Source: Candidatus Accumulibacter appositus (GTDB taxonomy: Bacteria > Pseudomonadota > Gammaproteobacteria > Burkholderiales > Rhodocyclaceae). Taken from it: 64,000 nt of DNA. The first letter of the stretch is position 1, and each line of letters opens with the position of its first letter. Of the stretch, positions 47,377-55,506 are shown one piece after another. The notes under the pieces were generated by a model. The model saw only the letters and a program-made list of their open reading frames with translations, searched no databases and was not told the DNA's origin. The translations under genes were made by a program, and so were the position numbers. The stretch lies in the NCBI GenBank assembly GCA_000585055.1, contig JEMX01000059.1, positions 18,617-82,616 of the forward strand, written 5' to 3'.

Positions 47377-48594
47377 ATGACTGCGACACGCAGGCCTGCA
47401 AAGATCGCGCTGGCGCTCGCCGGCGGCGGTCCGGTGGGCGGAATCTACGAAGTTGGCGCGATGGCCGCCCTGGCCGAGGCGCTGGAAGGCGTCGATTTCA
47501 CCGAGTTTGACATCTACGTCGGTGTCAGCTCAGGGGCCTTGCTTGCCGCTTCCGTCGCCAACGGACTTGGACCTGCGGCCCTGGCGCGGATGCTGGTCGA
47601 GAACGATACCAACGAGGTTTTCGACCCGGGATTGCTGTTGCGGCCAGCTTTCGGTGAATACCTTCGGCGTGCCCTGTCGGTGCCGGCGCTGTTCTGGTCA
47701 TCGCTGCGACAGTACCTTTCCGATCCCTGGCATTTGCGGCTGCTCGAGGCGTTTCAGGGCCTCAGCCATGCCATTCCGACCGGCGTCTTCAACAACGCCG
47801 GCATTGATCAACTGCTCGCGAAGCTGTTTTCGAGCGGCGGGCGAAGCAACGATTTTCGCCAGCTCAAGCACCAGTTGTTTCTGATCGCCACCGACCTCGA
47901 CACCGGCGAGTCCGTGGCCTTCGGCTCGGCGGGGCACGACGAGGTGCCGATTTCCGTCGCCGTGCAGGCCAGCGCCGCCTTGCCGGGTCTGTTTCCGCCA
48001 GTCAGGATCGGCGAGCGCTATTTCGTCGATGGCGCCCTGATCAAGACCCTGCACGCCTCGGTCGCCCTGCACGAGGGGGCCGGACTGGTGATCTGCATCA
48101 ATCCCCTGGTGCCCTTTGATTCTCGCCTGGCGGCCCAGCGGTCGGCACACGAACAGCCGACGCCGGCGCCTGCACACCTGGTTGAGGGCGGCTTGCCGGT
48201 CGTTCTGGCGCAGACTTTTCGTGCCATCATCCACTCGCGAATGCGCACCGGCATGGATCGCTACCGGCTTGAGTTCAAGGACTCCGATGTGCTGCTCTTC
48301 GAACCGACGCGCGACGATGCCGACATGTTCTTCACCAATGTTTTCAGTTATCGTGGCCGTAGTCGCCTCTGCGAGCATGCTTACCAGCGCACCCGCAAGG
48401 ACCTCTATCAGCGCCGCCATGAGCTGCAACCGCTGTTCGAGCGGCATGGCATTCGTTTGAACCTCGGCGTGCTCAAGGATCACACCCGCTCCTTGCTATC
48501 ACGCAGGCGCCGCCCGGATCTGGCCAGCAGCGCCAGCGCGCTGGATTCGTCCTTGCGCGATCTGGAGCTCTGGCTACAGGCGCACAAAGGCTGA
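47377..48594 (+). CDS. Patatin-like phospholipase/lipase
   Basis: The 405-residue protein shows the patatin catalytic dyad. The oxyanion loop GGGPVGG is at 16-22, the nucleophile is Ser51 in GVSSG (49-53) and the acid is Asp218 in VDGA. Patatins hydrolyse ester bonds of phospholipids or neutral lipids. No signal peptide is seen, so it likely acts in the cytoplasm or on granule surfaces. The gene lies between phasin and TetR genes in the storage-lipid locus. Degradation or remodelling of wax ester, triacylglycerol or PHA-associated lipid is a reasonable but unproven role. Confidence 0.88.
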   Translation: MTATRRPAKIALALAGGGPVGGIYEVGAMAALAEALEGVDFTEFDIYVGVSSGALLAASVANGLGPAALARMLVENDTNEVFDPGLLLRPAFGEYLRRALSVPALFWSSLRQYLSDPWHLRLLEAFQGLSHAIPTGVFNNAGIDQLLAKLFSSGGRSNDFRQLKHQLFLIATDLDTGESVAFGSAGHDEVPISVAVQASAALPGLFPPVRIGERYFVDGALIKTLHASVALHEGAGLVICINPLVPFDSRLAAQRSAHEQPTPAPAHLVEGGLPVVLAQTFRAIIHSRMRTGMDRYRLEFKDSDVLLFEPTRDDADMFFTNVFSYRGRSRLCEHAYQRTRKDLYQRRHELQPLFERHGIRLNLGVLKDHTRSLLSRRRRPDLASSASALDSSLRDLELWLQAHKG

Positions 48595-48689
48595 TCGTTT
48601 CGCTCAGCGTTGCGATCGCTGCTCTGGCATGCAGGTGGGCGGCGTTTCCTGCACGTTTCCTGCGCTTTCCGGGGGTGCTATGCTGATCG

Positions 48690-48699
48690 TTGTCGACAA
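48690..48699. promoter_or_regulatory. 10-bp palindrome upstream of the TetR gene
   Basis: TTGTCGACAA is perfectly symmetrical and lies 22 bp before the chosen TetR start, a usual place for an autoregulatory operator. Confidence 0.35.
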
Positions 48700-48721
48700 T
48701 CAGGATCGCCATGGGGTGCTG

Positions 48722-49369
48722 ATGGAAAAAAAGCCGAAGCGGCGGACCCGCGAGAGAATCGTCGAGACCAGCCTGCGGCTGTTCAACGACTTTGGTGAGC
48801 CGAACGTGACGACGACGGTTGTTGCCGACGAGATGAACATCAGTCCCGGCAACCTCTATTACCACTTCCATAACAAAGACGAGATCATCGAGGAGATTTT
48901 CGTCGTTTTCGAGCGCGAGATCGAGGAAACGCTGGCCGCGCCGACGCGGCGCCTGGCTGATGTGGAAGACATCTGGTTGTTCCTGCACCTGCTGTTCGAA
49001 CAGATCTGGAAGTATCGCTTCTTCTATCGCGACCTGAACGATTTGCTGACGCGTAATCGCCTTCTCGAAATCCATTTCAAGCAGATCATGGCGCACAAGG
49101 TGCACACCGCGACGATCCTCTGCGAGGGTCTGGTGTCGACCGGTGTGATGCGCGCGACGACCCAGGAAGTGCGTGCCCTGGCGACCAATGTGGCGGTGCT
49201 TGCCAGTTACTGGCTGTCTTTCGAGTACGCTTGCGATCCGCGCGGCAAGGTCGAGAGTGGTCGCATCGGACGCGGCGTGTATCAGGTGATGGCAATGTTT
49301 TCGCCATTCCTGCTCGATGAAGCGAAAGGCTTGCTCGAAAAGTTGTCACGCGAGTATCTCAAACCGTAA
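48722..49369 (+). CDS. TetR-family transcriptional regulator
   Basis: The 215-residue protein starts MEKKPKRRTRERIVETSLRLF and has a TetR helix-turn-helix (VVADEMNISPGNLYYHFHNKDEI). The remaining helices, including EDIWLFLHLLFEQIWKYRFFYRDL, form the ligand and dimer domain and resemble regulators of fatty-acid or lipid genes. A GGGG site precedes the ATG at 48722; an alternative ATG at 48680 would add 14 residues and overlap the palindrome at 48690. Its position suggests control of the surrounding lipid-storage genes, perhaps in response to acyl-CoA; the inducer is unknown. Confidence 0.88.
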   Translation: MEKKPKRRTRERIVETSLRLFNDFGEPNVTTTVVADEMNISPGNLYYHFHNKDEIIEEIFVVFEREIEETLAAPTRRLADVEDIWLFLHLLFEQIWKYRFFYRDLNDLLTRNRLLEIHFKQIMAHKVHTATILCEGLVSTGVMRATTQEVRALATNVAVLASYWLSFEYACDPRGKVESGRIGRGVYQVMAMFSPFLLDEAKGLLEKLSREYLKP

Positions 49370-49411
49370 GCAGCGGCGCCTGGCGAGCTGGCACGAATAT
49401 GGAGGAAGATC

Positions 49412-50185
49412 ATGGCATGGAAGAAGTTTCCCTACCCCGAGAAAGCCTATGGCTATCCTGGCGCTGCGCTGCAGAAGAACTGGGCACGTCTGCACCGCGG
49501 CGATTGCGAGCCGTTTCCCGAGGATCCGAAAGTCCAGGACGCGTGGCGCAGTTATCACGCAGGTGACTTTGGCAAGGCGGTCGAGGCGGGCCTGGCTTGT
49601 GGTCTTGCCGGCTACAACGCGGCCAACAAGGCCGCCGCCATTTACGCGAACTACCTCGAGACCGATGACGAACGCAAGTGCAGCCTACTGCTCGATGTTG
49701 CCCGGCGCTGCGAAGAGCAGCAGGAAGAAGCGCCGACGGACGCCAATGCCTGGTACCTGCACGCCTATGCGCTGGGCCGTTACAGCCAGAGCATTTCGGT
49801 GGTCAAGGCGCTGGCGCAGGGCCTGGGTGGCAAGATCAAGCACAGTCTGACGCGGGCGATCGAACTCGAGCCGCGGCACGCCGACGCGCAGGTCGCTCTC
49901 GGCGCCTACCATGCGGAGGTGCTCGACAAGGTCGGGGCGATGGTCGGCGGGCTCACCTATGGGGCCAAGAAGAGTATTGGCAACGAGCTTCTCGAAGCGG
50001 CGCTAAAGCTAAACCCCGATTCCGCGATCACCCGTATCGAGTGTGCGAATGCTTTGGTGATGATGTTTGGCAAGGCGAAAATGAAGGACGCCGAACGCCT
50101 CTATCAGGAAGCCGCGGACTTCGTGGCCATGGATGCGATGGAGCGGCTTGACGTCGAAGCTGCGCGTGCCGAACTGGCCGATTGA
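49412..50185 (+). CDS. TPR-like protein of unknown function
   Basis: The 257-residue protein has a clear GGAGGAAGATC-ATG start, 42 bp after the TetR stop, so co-transcription is likely. The middle and C-terminal parts show TPR-like helices: ANAWYLHAYALGRYSQS, LTRAIELEPRHADAQVALGAYHAE and LLEAALKLNPDSAITRIECANAL. There is no signal peptide or membrane segment. It may be a scaffold for the lipid locus. Its last 82 bp overlap the convergent WS/DGAT gene. Confidence 0.75.
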   Translation: MAWKKFPYPEKAYGYPGAALQKNWARLHRGDCEPFPEDPKVQDAWRSYHAGDFGKAVEAGLACGLAGYNAANKAAAIYANYLETDDERKCSLLLDVARRCEEQQEEAPTDANAWYLHAYALGRYSQSISVVKALAQGLGGKIKHSLTRAIELEPRHADAQVALGAYHAEVLDKVGAMVGGLTYGAKKSIGNELLEAALKLNPDSAITRIECANALVMMFGKAKMKDAERLYQEAADFVAMDAMERLDVEAARAELAD

Positions 50186-51747
50186 AATCTCGCCGTGGTC
50201 GTTCTGCGGGGGCTGGGTGAGGCACTTTGGCCAAGCACGGTGCGCGCCAGATCTTTGGCAACGGCATCCGGGTTGGCAAGTAGATCGCCGGGCTCCAGCA
50301 GGACCAGCCAGAGTAGCTTTTCGAATTCCTCGGCAAAGCGATCGACGATGCTCTGTGGATCGTCGACCAGGCGTTTGTCGGTGATCAGGCCAAATTGCAC
50401 GCGACCATTGTAGGAAAGGATGCTGACCCCCATACCGATGTCGCCGGCTTGCGGGACCCAGACCAACTGCTGGTCGATCTTTTGCCCTGCGAAATAGCGC
50501 GCCTGTTGCACGCCGGGAACGTTGGTCATCACTGCCGTGGTCTTGCTGGCCAGCACTTCGAGTACCTTCTCTTCGACGAAACCAGGCGCCATGCCCGTCG
50601 CGCCTAGCAGGGCGAAGGTCAGCAGCGCCTGATAGGAGCCCTTCAACGCGGCCATCCTGGCTCGCGTCGCATACAACCTGGCGAGTGGGTTTTCGATGCC
50701 AATCGGCAACTCCAGCGCGATCAGACCGAAGCGGTTGCCAAGATCGTCGCGGGCGTCGGGATGCTTCTCGCCATCGCTCGGTGCTCGTAGATTGACCGGC
50801 ACCATGACGCGAATTTCGGCGTCGTTCACGGCGTCGCCCTTGGCGACCAGGTAGCTGCGCAGCGCGCCGGCCACGCAGGAGAGCAGGGTGTCGTTGACCG
50901 AGCAGCCGAGGTGCTTGCCGCAGGCCTTGATCTCGGCCAGCGAGGTTGGTTCCGACCAGGCGACGCGCTTCACCGTTCCCGGCTTGCCTTTGAAGCGTGT
51001 CTGGCTGTCGCTCGGGAGTAGCGCGAGTTTGCCGATCTCCTTGGCCACGGAGGCAGCAACGCGGGCGTAGTCGGCGACTGCCCCGGGCTCGTCGCGCAGA
51101 GCGCGGTACTGTCCCCAGAGATGGCCGCCGACCTCGAGTATGCTTTGCGCGACTTCGGCGAGTGGCTCGATGATGGCATGCCCGAAGGGCTCGCCTGTAT
51201 CGTCAGCGTCGCTTTCGCGGCGTGCATTCTGCCGTCCAGCGGCAGCGCTGCCGGGCTTAGCTGGCCAGCGGTCATCTTCGGCGGCGTCGATTTCTGCGTC
51301 CGTCAGTGCATCCATAACTCCGATCAGGGCGATGCCGTCGGCAATCGCGTGATGGATGCGGACGATCATCGCGGAATTACCGTCGGCAAGTTCGACGAGC
51401 TTGAATTCCCAGCGCGGGCGAGCCGGGTTGAGTGCTTCGCTGGCCAGCTCGGCGACAAACTTCTGCAGCTCGTGTTTGCCTCCGGGCGCGGGAAGCAGCG
51501 AACGGCGCAGGTGTCGATCGATATCGAAATCGGTATCGTCCACCCAGCAGGCGCCGTCAGCGTCCAGCCTTGCGATCTGCCGGAAGCGACGGTAGCGCAG
51601 GAGGCGCTTGGCGAGGATGCGCTTGCAGCGCTCGGCGTCGACGCGACCGATCAGGATCATCACCCCGACGATCTGCATCAGGTTTTCCGGTCGGTCCATG
51701 CGCAGCCACGCCGTGTCGACGTGGGAAACCTTTTCGCGCACCGTCAT
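50104..51747 (-). CDS. Wax ester synthase / diacylglycerol acyltransferase (WS/DGAT)
   Basis: The 547-residue protein carries the catalytic motif HHAIADG at 132-138 (HHxxxDG), preceded by RPRWEF in the place of the PLW motif. It also has VNDTLLSCVAGALRSYL (ND motif) and GNRFGLIALELP. WS/DGAT enzymes join acyl-CoA to fatty alcohol or diacylglycerol, making wax esters or triacylglycerol on the inner membrane and nascent lipid bodies. The ATG at 51747 has a GGGAG site. The C-terminal 60 residues are Ser/Ala/Arg-rich and overlap the convergent TPR-like gene. Together with the acyl-CoA reductase and acyl-CoA-binding protein it forms a full wax ester route. Confidence 0.93.
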   Translation of the reverse strand: MTVREKVSHVDTAWLRMDRPENLMQIVGVMILIGRVDAERCKRILAKRLLRYRRFRQIARLDADGACWVDDTDFDIDRHLRRSLLPAPGGKHELQKFVAELASEALNPARPRWEFKLVELADGNSAMIVRIHHAIADGIALIGVMDALTDAEIDAAEDDRWPAKPGSAAAGRQNARRESDADDTGEPFGHAIIEPLAEVAQSILEVGGHLWGQYRALRDEPGAVADYARVAASVAKEIGKLALLPSDSQTRFKGKPGTVKRVAWSEPTSLAEIKACGKHLGCSVNDTLLSCVAGALRSYLVAKGDAVNDAEIRVMVPVNLRAPSDGEKHPDARDDLGNRFGLIALELPIGIENPLARLYATRARMAALKGSYQALLTFALLGATGMAPGFVEEKVLEVLASKTTAVMTNVPGVQQARYFAGQKIDQQLVWVPQAGDIGMGVSILSYNGRVQFGLITDKRLVDDPQSIVDRFAEEFEKLLWLVLLEPGDLLANPDAVAKDLARTVLGQSASPSPRRTTTARFQSASSARAASTSSRSIASMATKSAAS

Positions 51748-51775
51748 CGCAGTGGCTCCCGGCGAAAATGGCGAA

Positions 51776-51800
51776 GCCATATAATAGCAAGCCATACAAT
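51776..51800. promoter_or_regulatory. Candidate divergent promoter region for WS/DGAT and ACBP genes
   Basis: In the 78-bp divergent gap the sequence GCCATATAAT (51776-51785) recurs as GCCATACAAT (51791-51800), 15 bp apart. On the minus strand TGCTATTAT resembles an extended -10 box for WS/DGAT. No clear -35 box was seen. Confidence 0.35.
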
Positions 51801-51825
51801 CAGTTCATCGACCGGAGAGATCAGC

Positions 51826-52086
51826 ATGAGCGATTTGCAGACCCAGTTCGAGGCCGCCGTTGCCACTTCAAAGACCCTCAGCGAACGCCCGGACAATGCT
51901 TCCCTGCTGAAGCTCTATGCCCTGTACAAGCAAGCGACAGAGGGCGACGTCGAAGGTCGGCGCCCCGGTTTCACGGACATCGTCGGCCGTGCCAAGTTCG
52001 ATGCCTGGGCCAACATCAAGGGCACGGCGTCGGCCGACGCGATGAGCCAGTACATTGCCCTGGTCGAGGCCTTGAAAGCGGGCTGA
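51826..52086 (+). CDS. Acyl-CoA-binding protein (ACBP)
   Basis: The 86-residue sequence has the ACBP length and signature: FEAAVATSKTL, LLKLYALYKQATEGDVEG, RPGF, then AKFDAWANIKGTASADAMSQYIALV. ACBP binds long-chain acyl-CoA esters in the cytoplasm and hands them to acyltransferases. A GGAGAG site precedes the ATG. It is divergent from the WS/DGAT gene by 78 bp, which suggests shared control and direct supply of acyl-CoA to wax ester or triacylglycerol synthesis. Confidence 0.95.
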   Translation: MSDLQTQFEAAVATSKTLSERPDNASLLKLYALYKQATEGDVEGRRPGFTDIVGRAKFDAWANIKGTASADAMSQYIALVEALKAG

Positions 52087-52128
52087 AACGCGCGGGTTGA
52101 CTGGCTGCCTGGCCGGTGCGGAAGCTGC

Positions 52129-52407
52129 TCAAGCGGGGAAATTCTCGTCGAAGAAGCGGTGTGCTTCGCGTTCTATCGTTGGCTTGAGGGCGAAGAACAT
52201 CAAGCCGAGGCTGATGTCGAGAGCGACCTCCTGCTGGTCGAGCACCAGCTCTCCGACAATCCCCGGCCTCTTGAAGCGCATGACGTCGCCTTCCCATGCG
52301 TAGTCCAGGTCGAACTCCTCTTTCAGTTCGGAGGCCATGTGTTCGGCCGAGGCGCGTGCCTCGGCGCGGGTTTTGCCATGTTGGCGGCGAATACTGATAT
52401 CGCTCAT
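52129..52407 (-). CDS. Polyhydroxyalkanoic acid system family protein
   Basis: The 92-residue protein (MSDISIRRQHGKTRAEARASAEHMASELKEEF...) matches the small family annotated as PHA system or PHA granule region protein. Features are an initial beta strand, a charged helix, a DLDYAWEGDVMRFKRPGIVGEL core and a closing helix EREAHRFFDENFPA. The biochemical role is not known. Its position next to ACBP and WS/DGAT links PHA and neutral-lipid storage. Confidence 0.8.
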   Translation of the reverse strand: MSDISIRRQHGKTRAEARASAEHMASELKEEFDLDYAWEGDVMRFKRPGIVGELVLDQQEVALDISLGLMFFALKPTIEREAHRFFDENFPA

Positions 52408-52428
52408 CGAAAGAAGGATCCTGAGGGG

Positions 52429-53295
52429 TTAGCCGATTTCGGCGCAGAGTGAGCGGAAGGCCGCATAGCGGCGCGGGTTGATTTCGCCGTTCCGGAGCGC
52501 AGCATGCACGCTGCAGTCCGGTTCACGATCATGGCGGCAGTTTCGAAAACGACACTGGCCGAGCAAGGGACGAAGTTCGAGAAACGCCTGCGTGACGTCT
52601 TCCGGCGAGAGGTGGTGCAGGCCGAACTCGGTCAGCCCCGGCGAGTCGATCAGCGCTGTGCCCGTGCCAAGACGATAGAGCCGGGAATGCGTGGTGGTGT
52701 GCTTGCCGGTGTTGAGTGCTGCCGAGATTTCACGCGTGGCTGCTCTGGCGTCGGGGAGCACGGCATTGATCAGGGTTGATTTGCCCATCCCGGACTGGCC
52801 GATCAAGAGGCTGACATGATTCGCGAGATACGGCACGAGGCGTGCACCGTCGTGGGTGGCGCTGAGCTTGAGCACGCGGTAGCCGAGTTTCTCGTACTGC
52901 AGCAATGCGGCACTGGCCGCTGCCACCCGCTCGCCCAGGTCGCACTTGTTGAGCACGATCAAAGGCTTGATGTCCTGACTCTCGGCGGCGACGATGCAGC
53001 GGGTGATCAACTCGTCGGAAAAAGCGGGTTCGGTGGCGACGACGATAATCACTTGCGTGACGTTGGCGGCGATCAATTTTTGCTTGAAGGGGTCCGAGCG
53101 ATAGAGCAGGGTGCGGCGTGCTTCGATGGCGCTGATCACGCCCTGGCCGGGACTCGTCTGCTCGACAAGGACCTCGTCGCCGCAGGCGACCTCGCTCTTC
53201 TTGCCGCGAGGGAAGCAGAGCAGCGTCGTGCCGTCGGCCATTGCCACCCGGTATTGCCGGCCGTAGGCGGCGATAACGGTGCCGGCGAGCTTCAG
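52429..53295 (-). CDS. rsgA: Ribosome small subunit-dependent GTPase A (RsgA)
   Basis: The protein shows the circularly permuted GTPase order of RsgA: LNKCD (G4), SAT (G5), GQSGMGKST (G1) and DSPG (G3), then the zinc-binding CRFRNCRHDREPDC. An OB-fold precedes it. RsgA matures the 30S subunit. The first ATG/GTG candidates (GTG at 53247) would cut off the conserved GTVIAAYGRQYRV strand. The frame is open further up, and a CTG at 53295-53293 overlaps the pterin dehydratase stop (CTGA). I place the start there, about 288 residues, with low certainty. Confidence 0.85.
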   Translation of the reverse strand: MKLAGTVIAAYGRQYRVAMADGTTLLCFPRGKKSEVACGDEVLVEQTSPGQGVISAIEARRTLLYRSDPFKQKLIAANVTQVIIVVATEPAFSDELITRCIVAAESQDIKPLIVLNKCDLGERVAAASAALLQYEKLGYRVLKLSATHDGARLVPYLANHVSLLIGQSGMGKSTLINAVLPDARAATREISAALNTGKHTTTHSRLYRLGTGTALIDSPGLTEFGLHHLSPEDVTQAFLELRPLLGQCRFRNCRHDREPDCSVHAALRNGEINPRRYAAFRSLCAEIG

Positions 53296-53633
53296 ATTCG
53301 TAGCAGGGCCTCGATCTTGGCTGCACAGGTGAAGTCGTTGCGCGACAGCCCACCCACGTCATGCGTGCTGTAGCTGACCGTGACCCGGCCGTAGCCGACT
53401 ACGAGGTCGGGGTGATGGTTTTCGCGTTCGGCGAGGCCAGCGACGGTGTTAACGAAGAGCAGCGTGGCGGCGTAGCTGGCAAAGCGAAAGTTCTTCTGCA
53501 GCAGCCCAGCTTCGGAAACATGCCAGTCCGGCAGGCAGGTCAGCAGACTGTCGGCCTGCGCGGAATCGAGCAGATGTTCGCTGCCGCGCAGAGGGCGACA
53601 ATGTTCGCGGGCTAGTTCGTTCAGGGTGGTCAT
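53292..53633 (-). CDS. phhB: 4a-hydroxytetrahydrobiopterin dehydratase (pterin carbinolamine dehydratase)
   Basis: The 113-residue protein has the dehydratase signature: LPDWHVSEAGLLQKNFRF, ATLLFVNTVAGLAERENHHPDLVVGYGRVTVSYSTHDVGGLSRND. The paired His in ENHHPD are catalytic in the family. It recycles pterin cofactor and may only have a housekeeping role here. It lies in an operon with rsgA (4-bp overlap if rsgA starts at CTG) and downstream of the M48 peptidase gene. Confidence 0.93.
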   Translation of the reverse strand: MTTLNELAREHCRPLRGSEHLLDSAQADSLLTCLPDWHVSEAGLLQKNFRFASYAATLLFVNTVAGLAERENHHPDLVVGYGRVTVSYSTHDVGGLSRNDFTCAAKIEALLRI

Positions 53634-53658
53634 GGCGGAGATATCCTCGGGGGCTTGT

Positions 53659-54897
53659 TCACACCTGCTGCAAGCGCGCGATTCGCAGCGCCGCCGGCGG
53701 GTGAGAATCGTAGAACAGCGAGTGCAGCGGGTCCGGGGTCAAGGTCGCGGCATTGTCTTCGTACAGCTTCACCAGCGCGGCAACGAGATCCTTGGCGGAA
53801 GCCTTCTCGGCTGCATAGCGGTCGGCCTCGAACTCGTCGCGGCGTGAGAGCAGACTCAGCAGCGGGGTCAGCAGAAAGGTGAACACCGGCCCAGCGAGGA
53901 AGAACAGCAGCAATCCCATGGCCGTATTCTGCGCTTCGACACCGAGGCCGTTGTAGAACCAGCTGGCGTCGATCAGTTGCCCGAGCACGGCGAGAAAACC
54001 GAGTGACAGCGCAAAGAGCATGGCGATGCGCTTGATTACGTGCCGGTGCTTGAAGTGTCCAAGTTCGTGCGCCAGCACGGCCTCCACCTCGAGGGGTTGC
54101 AGGCGGCCGAGAAGGGTGTCGAAGAAGACGATGCGTTTGCTCTTGCCGAAGCCGGTGAAGTAGGCGTTGCCGTGGTTGGAGCGCTTCGAACCGTCCATCA
54201 CGAAGAGACCCGAACTGCTGAAGCCGCAGCGGCTCAGCAAGGCTTCGACGCGCGCCTTCAGCGGGGCGTCATCAAGGGCGACGAATTTGTTGAACAGCGG
54301 CGCGATCCAGGTCGGGTAAAGGAACAGGATCAGCAGATTGAAGACGCACCAGAAGAGCCACACATAAAGCCACCATCGGCTGCCCATTTCTTCCATCAGC
54401 CAGAGCACGGCGAGCAGCACCGGCGTGCCGATGGCGACGCCAAGGGCCGCCTGTTTCAGGAAGTCGGCTAGAAATAACTTCGGCGTCATGCGGTTGAAAG
54501 CGAATTCTTCCTCGATGACGAACTGCCGATAGAACGCCAGTGGCAGATCGACAATCGCCGAGATCGCCAGCACACTGAAGATCAGGGCGATTCCGTAGGG
54601 CAGGCCGTCGAGTCGTGGGGACCAGAGGTCATGCAGCGCCTGCAGGCCGCCTCCCAGCGTCAAAGCGAGCAGCAGAGCGACTTCGACGGCGAGCTCGATG
54701 CGGCCGAAGCGAGTACGTCTTACCGTGTAGTCAGCGGCTTTCTGGTGCGCGGCGAGTTGAATACGGTCGGCGAAGCTCTCGGGCACCGTTGCACGGTGCG
54801 CAATGACATGCGAGATCTGGCGTTGCGCCAGCCACAGACGCAGAACGAACATCGCCACCAGGGCGACAAGGAAGGCGAGAGAGAAAGGATTGAGCAT
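53659..54897 (-). CDS. M48-family membrane zinc metalloprotease (Ste24-like)
   Basis: The 412-residue protein has several membrane segments and the M48 zinc site HELGH (in [14 protein letters not shown]) with the third ligand Glu in [18 protein letters not shown]-type sequence ([22 protein letters not shown]) is also typical. The family includes CAAX prenyl protease 1-like and bacterial quality-control proteases. The ATG at 54897 (MLNPFSL) is preferred; further upstream would run into the orn promoter. It is divergent from orn with a 44-bp gap. Confidence 0.92.
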   Translation of the reverse strand: MLNPFSLAFLVALVAMFVLRLWLAQRQISHVIAHRATVPESFADRIQLAAHQKAADYTVRRTRFGRIELAVEVALLLALTLGGGLQALHDLWSPRLDGLPYGIALIFSVLAISAIVDLPLAFYRQFVIEEEFAFNRMTPKLFLADFLKQAALGVAIGTPVLLAVLWLMEEMGSRWWLYVWLFWCVFNLLILFLYPTWIAPLFNKFVALDDAPLKARVEALLSRCGFSSSGLFVMDGSKRSNHGNAYFTGFGKSKRIVFFDTLLGRLQPLEVEAVLAHELGHFKHRHVIKRIAMLFALSLGFLAVLGQLIDASWFYNGLGVEAQNTAMGLLLFFLAGPVFTFLLTPLLSLLSRRDEFEADRYAAEKASAKDLVAALVKLYEDNAATLTPDPLHSLFYDSHPPAALRIARLQQV

Positions 54898-54941
54898 ACG
54901 AGTGTGACACAATAGTCTTTTTATCGGTTCAGGCGGATTAT

Positions 54942-55487
54942 ATGGTACGGGATGCAAATCACCTCGTTTGGCTGGACATGGAAATGAGCGGCCTGGAGCC
55001 TGAGCGCGATCGCATCATCGAACTAGCGATGATCGTCACCGACAGCGAGTTGACGACGGTCGCCGAATCACCGGTGTGGGTGGTACATCAGGAGCCTGCT
55101 TGCCTGGAAGCCATGGACGAGTGGAACAAGAAGACGCACGCGCGTTCGGGCCTCATCGATCGCGTCAAGGCGTCTGCGCTCGACGAGGGGGCCGTTGAAG
55201 CGGCCGCTCTGGCCTTCATGCAGGAATACGTTGGCCAGTCGGTCAGCCCGATGTGTGGCAATTCCGTCGGTCAGGACCGTCGCTTCATGGTCAGATATAT
55301 GCCGCAGCTTGAGGCCTGGTTCCACTACCGGAATCTCGACGTCAGCACGCTCAAGGAGCTGTGTAGGCGCTGGAAACCGGACGTGGCGAAAGCTTTTGTC
55401 AAGAAGGCCGATCACACCGCGCTGGCGGATATCCGCGAGTCGGTCGAGGAGCTGAAATACTACCGCGAGCACTTCATCAGGCTTTGA
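54942..55487 (+). CDS. orn: Oligoribonuclease
   Basis: The 181-residue protein has the DEDDh exonuclease motifs of Orn: [22 protein letters not shown] (DE), [17 protein letters not shown] (D), and [18 protein letters not shown] (H and D). It degrades the last RNA dinucleotides including pGpG from c-di-GMP breakdown. Length and order match the family. Confidence 0.97.
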   Translation: MVRDANHLVWLDMEMSGLEPERDRIIELAMIVTDSELTTVAESPVWVVHQEPACLEAMDEWNKKTHARSGLIDRVKASALDEGAVEAAALAFMQEYVGQSVSPMCGNSVGQDRRFMVRYMPQLEAWFHYRNLDVSTLKELCRRWKPDVAKAFVKKADHTALADIRESVEELKYYREHFIRL

Positions 55488-55506
55488 GAACCCCGCCGCC
55501 GGCCGT

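Noticed and set aside
51121-51825. Upstream extension of the ACBP frame
   Set aside because: It is antisense to the WS/DGAT gene; the real gene starts at 51826 with a good ribosome binding site and standard ACBP length.
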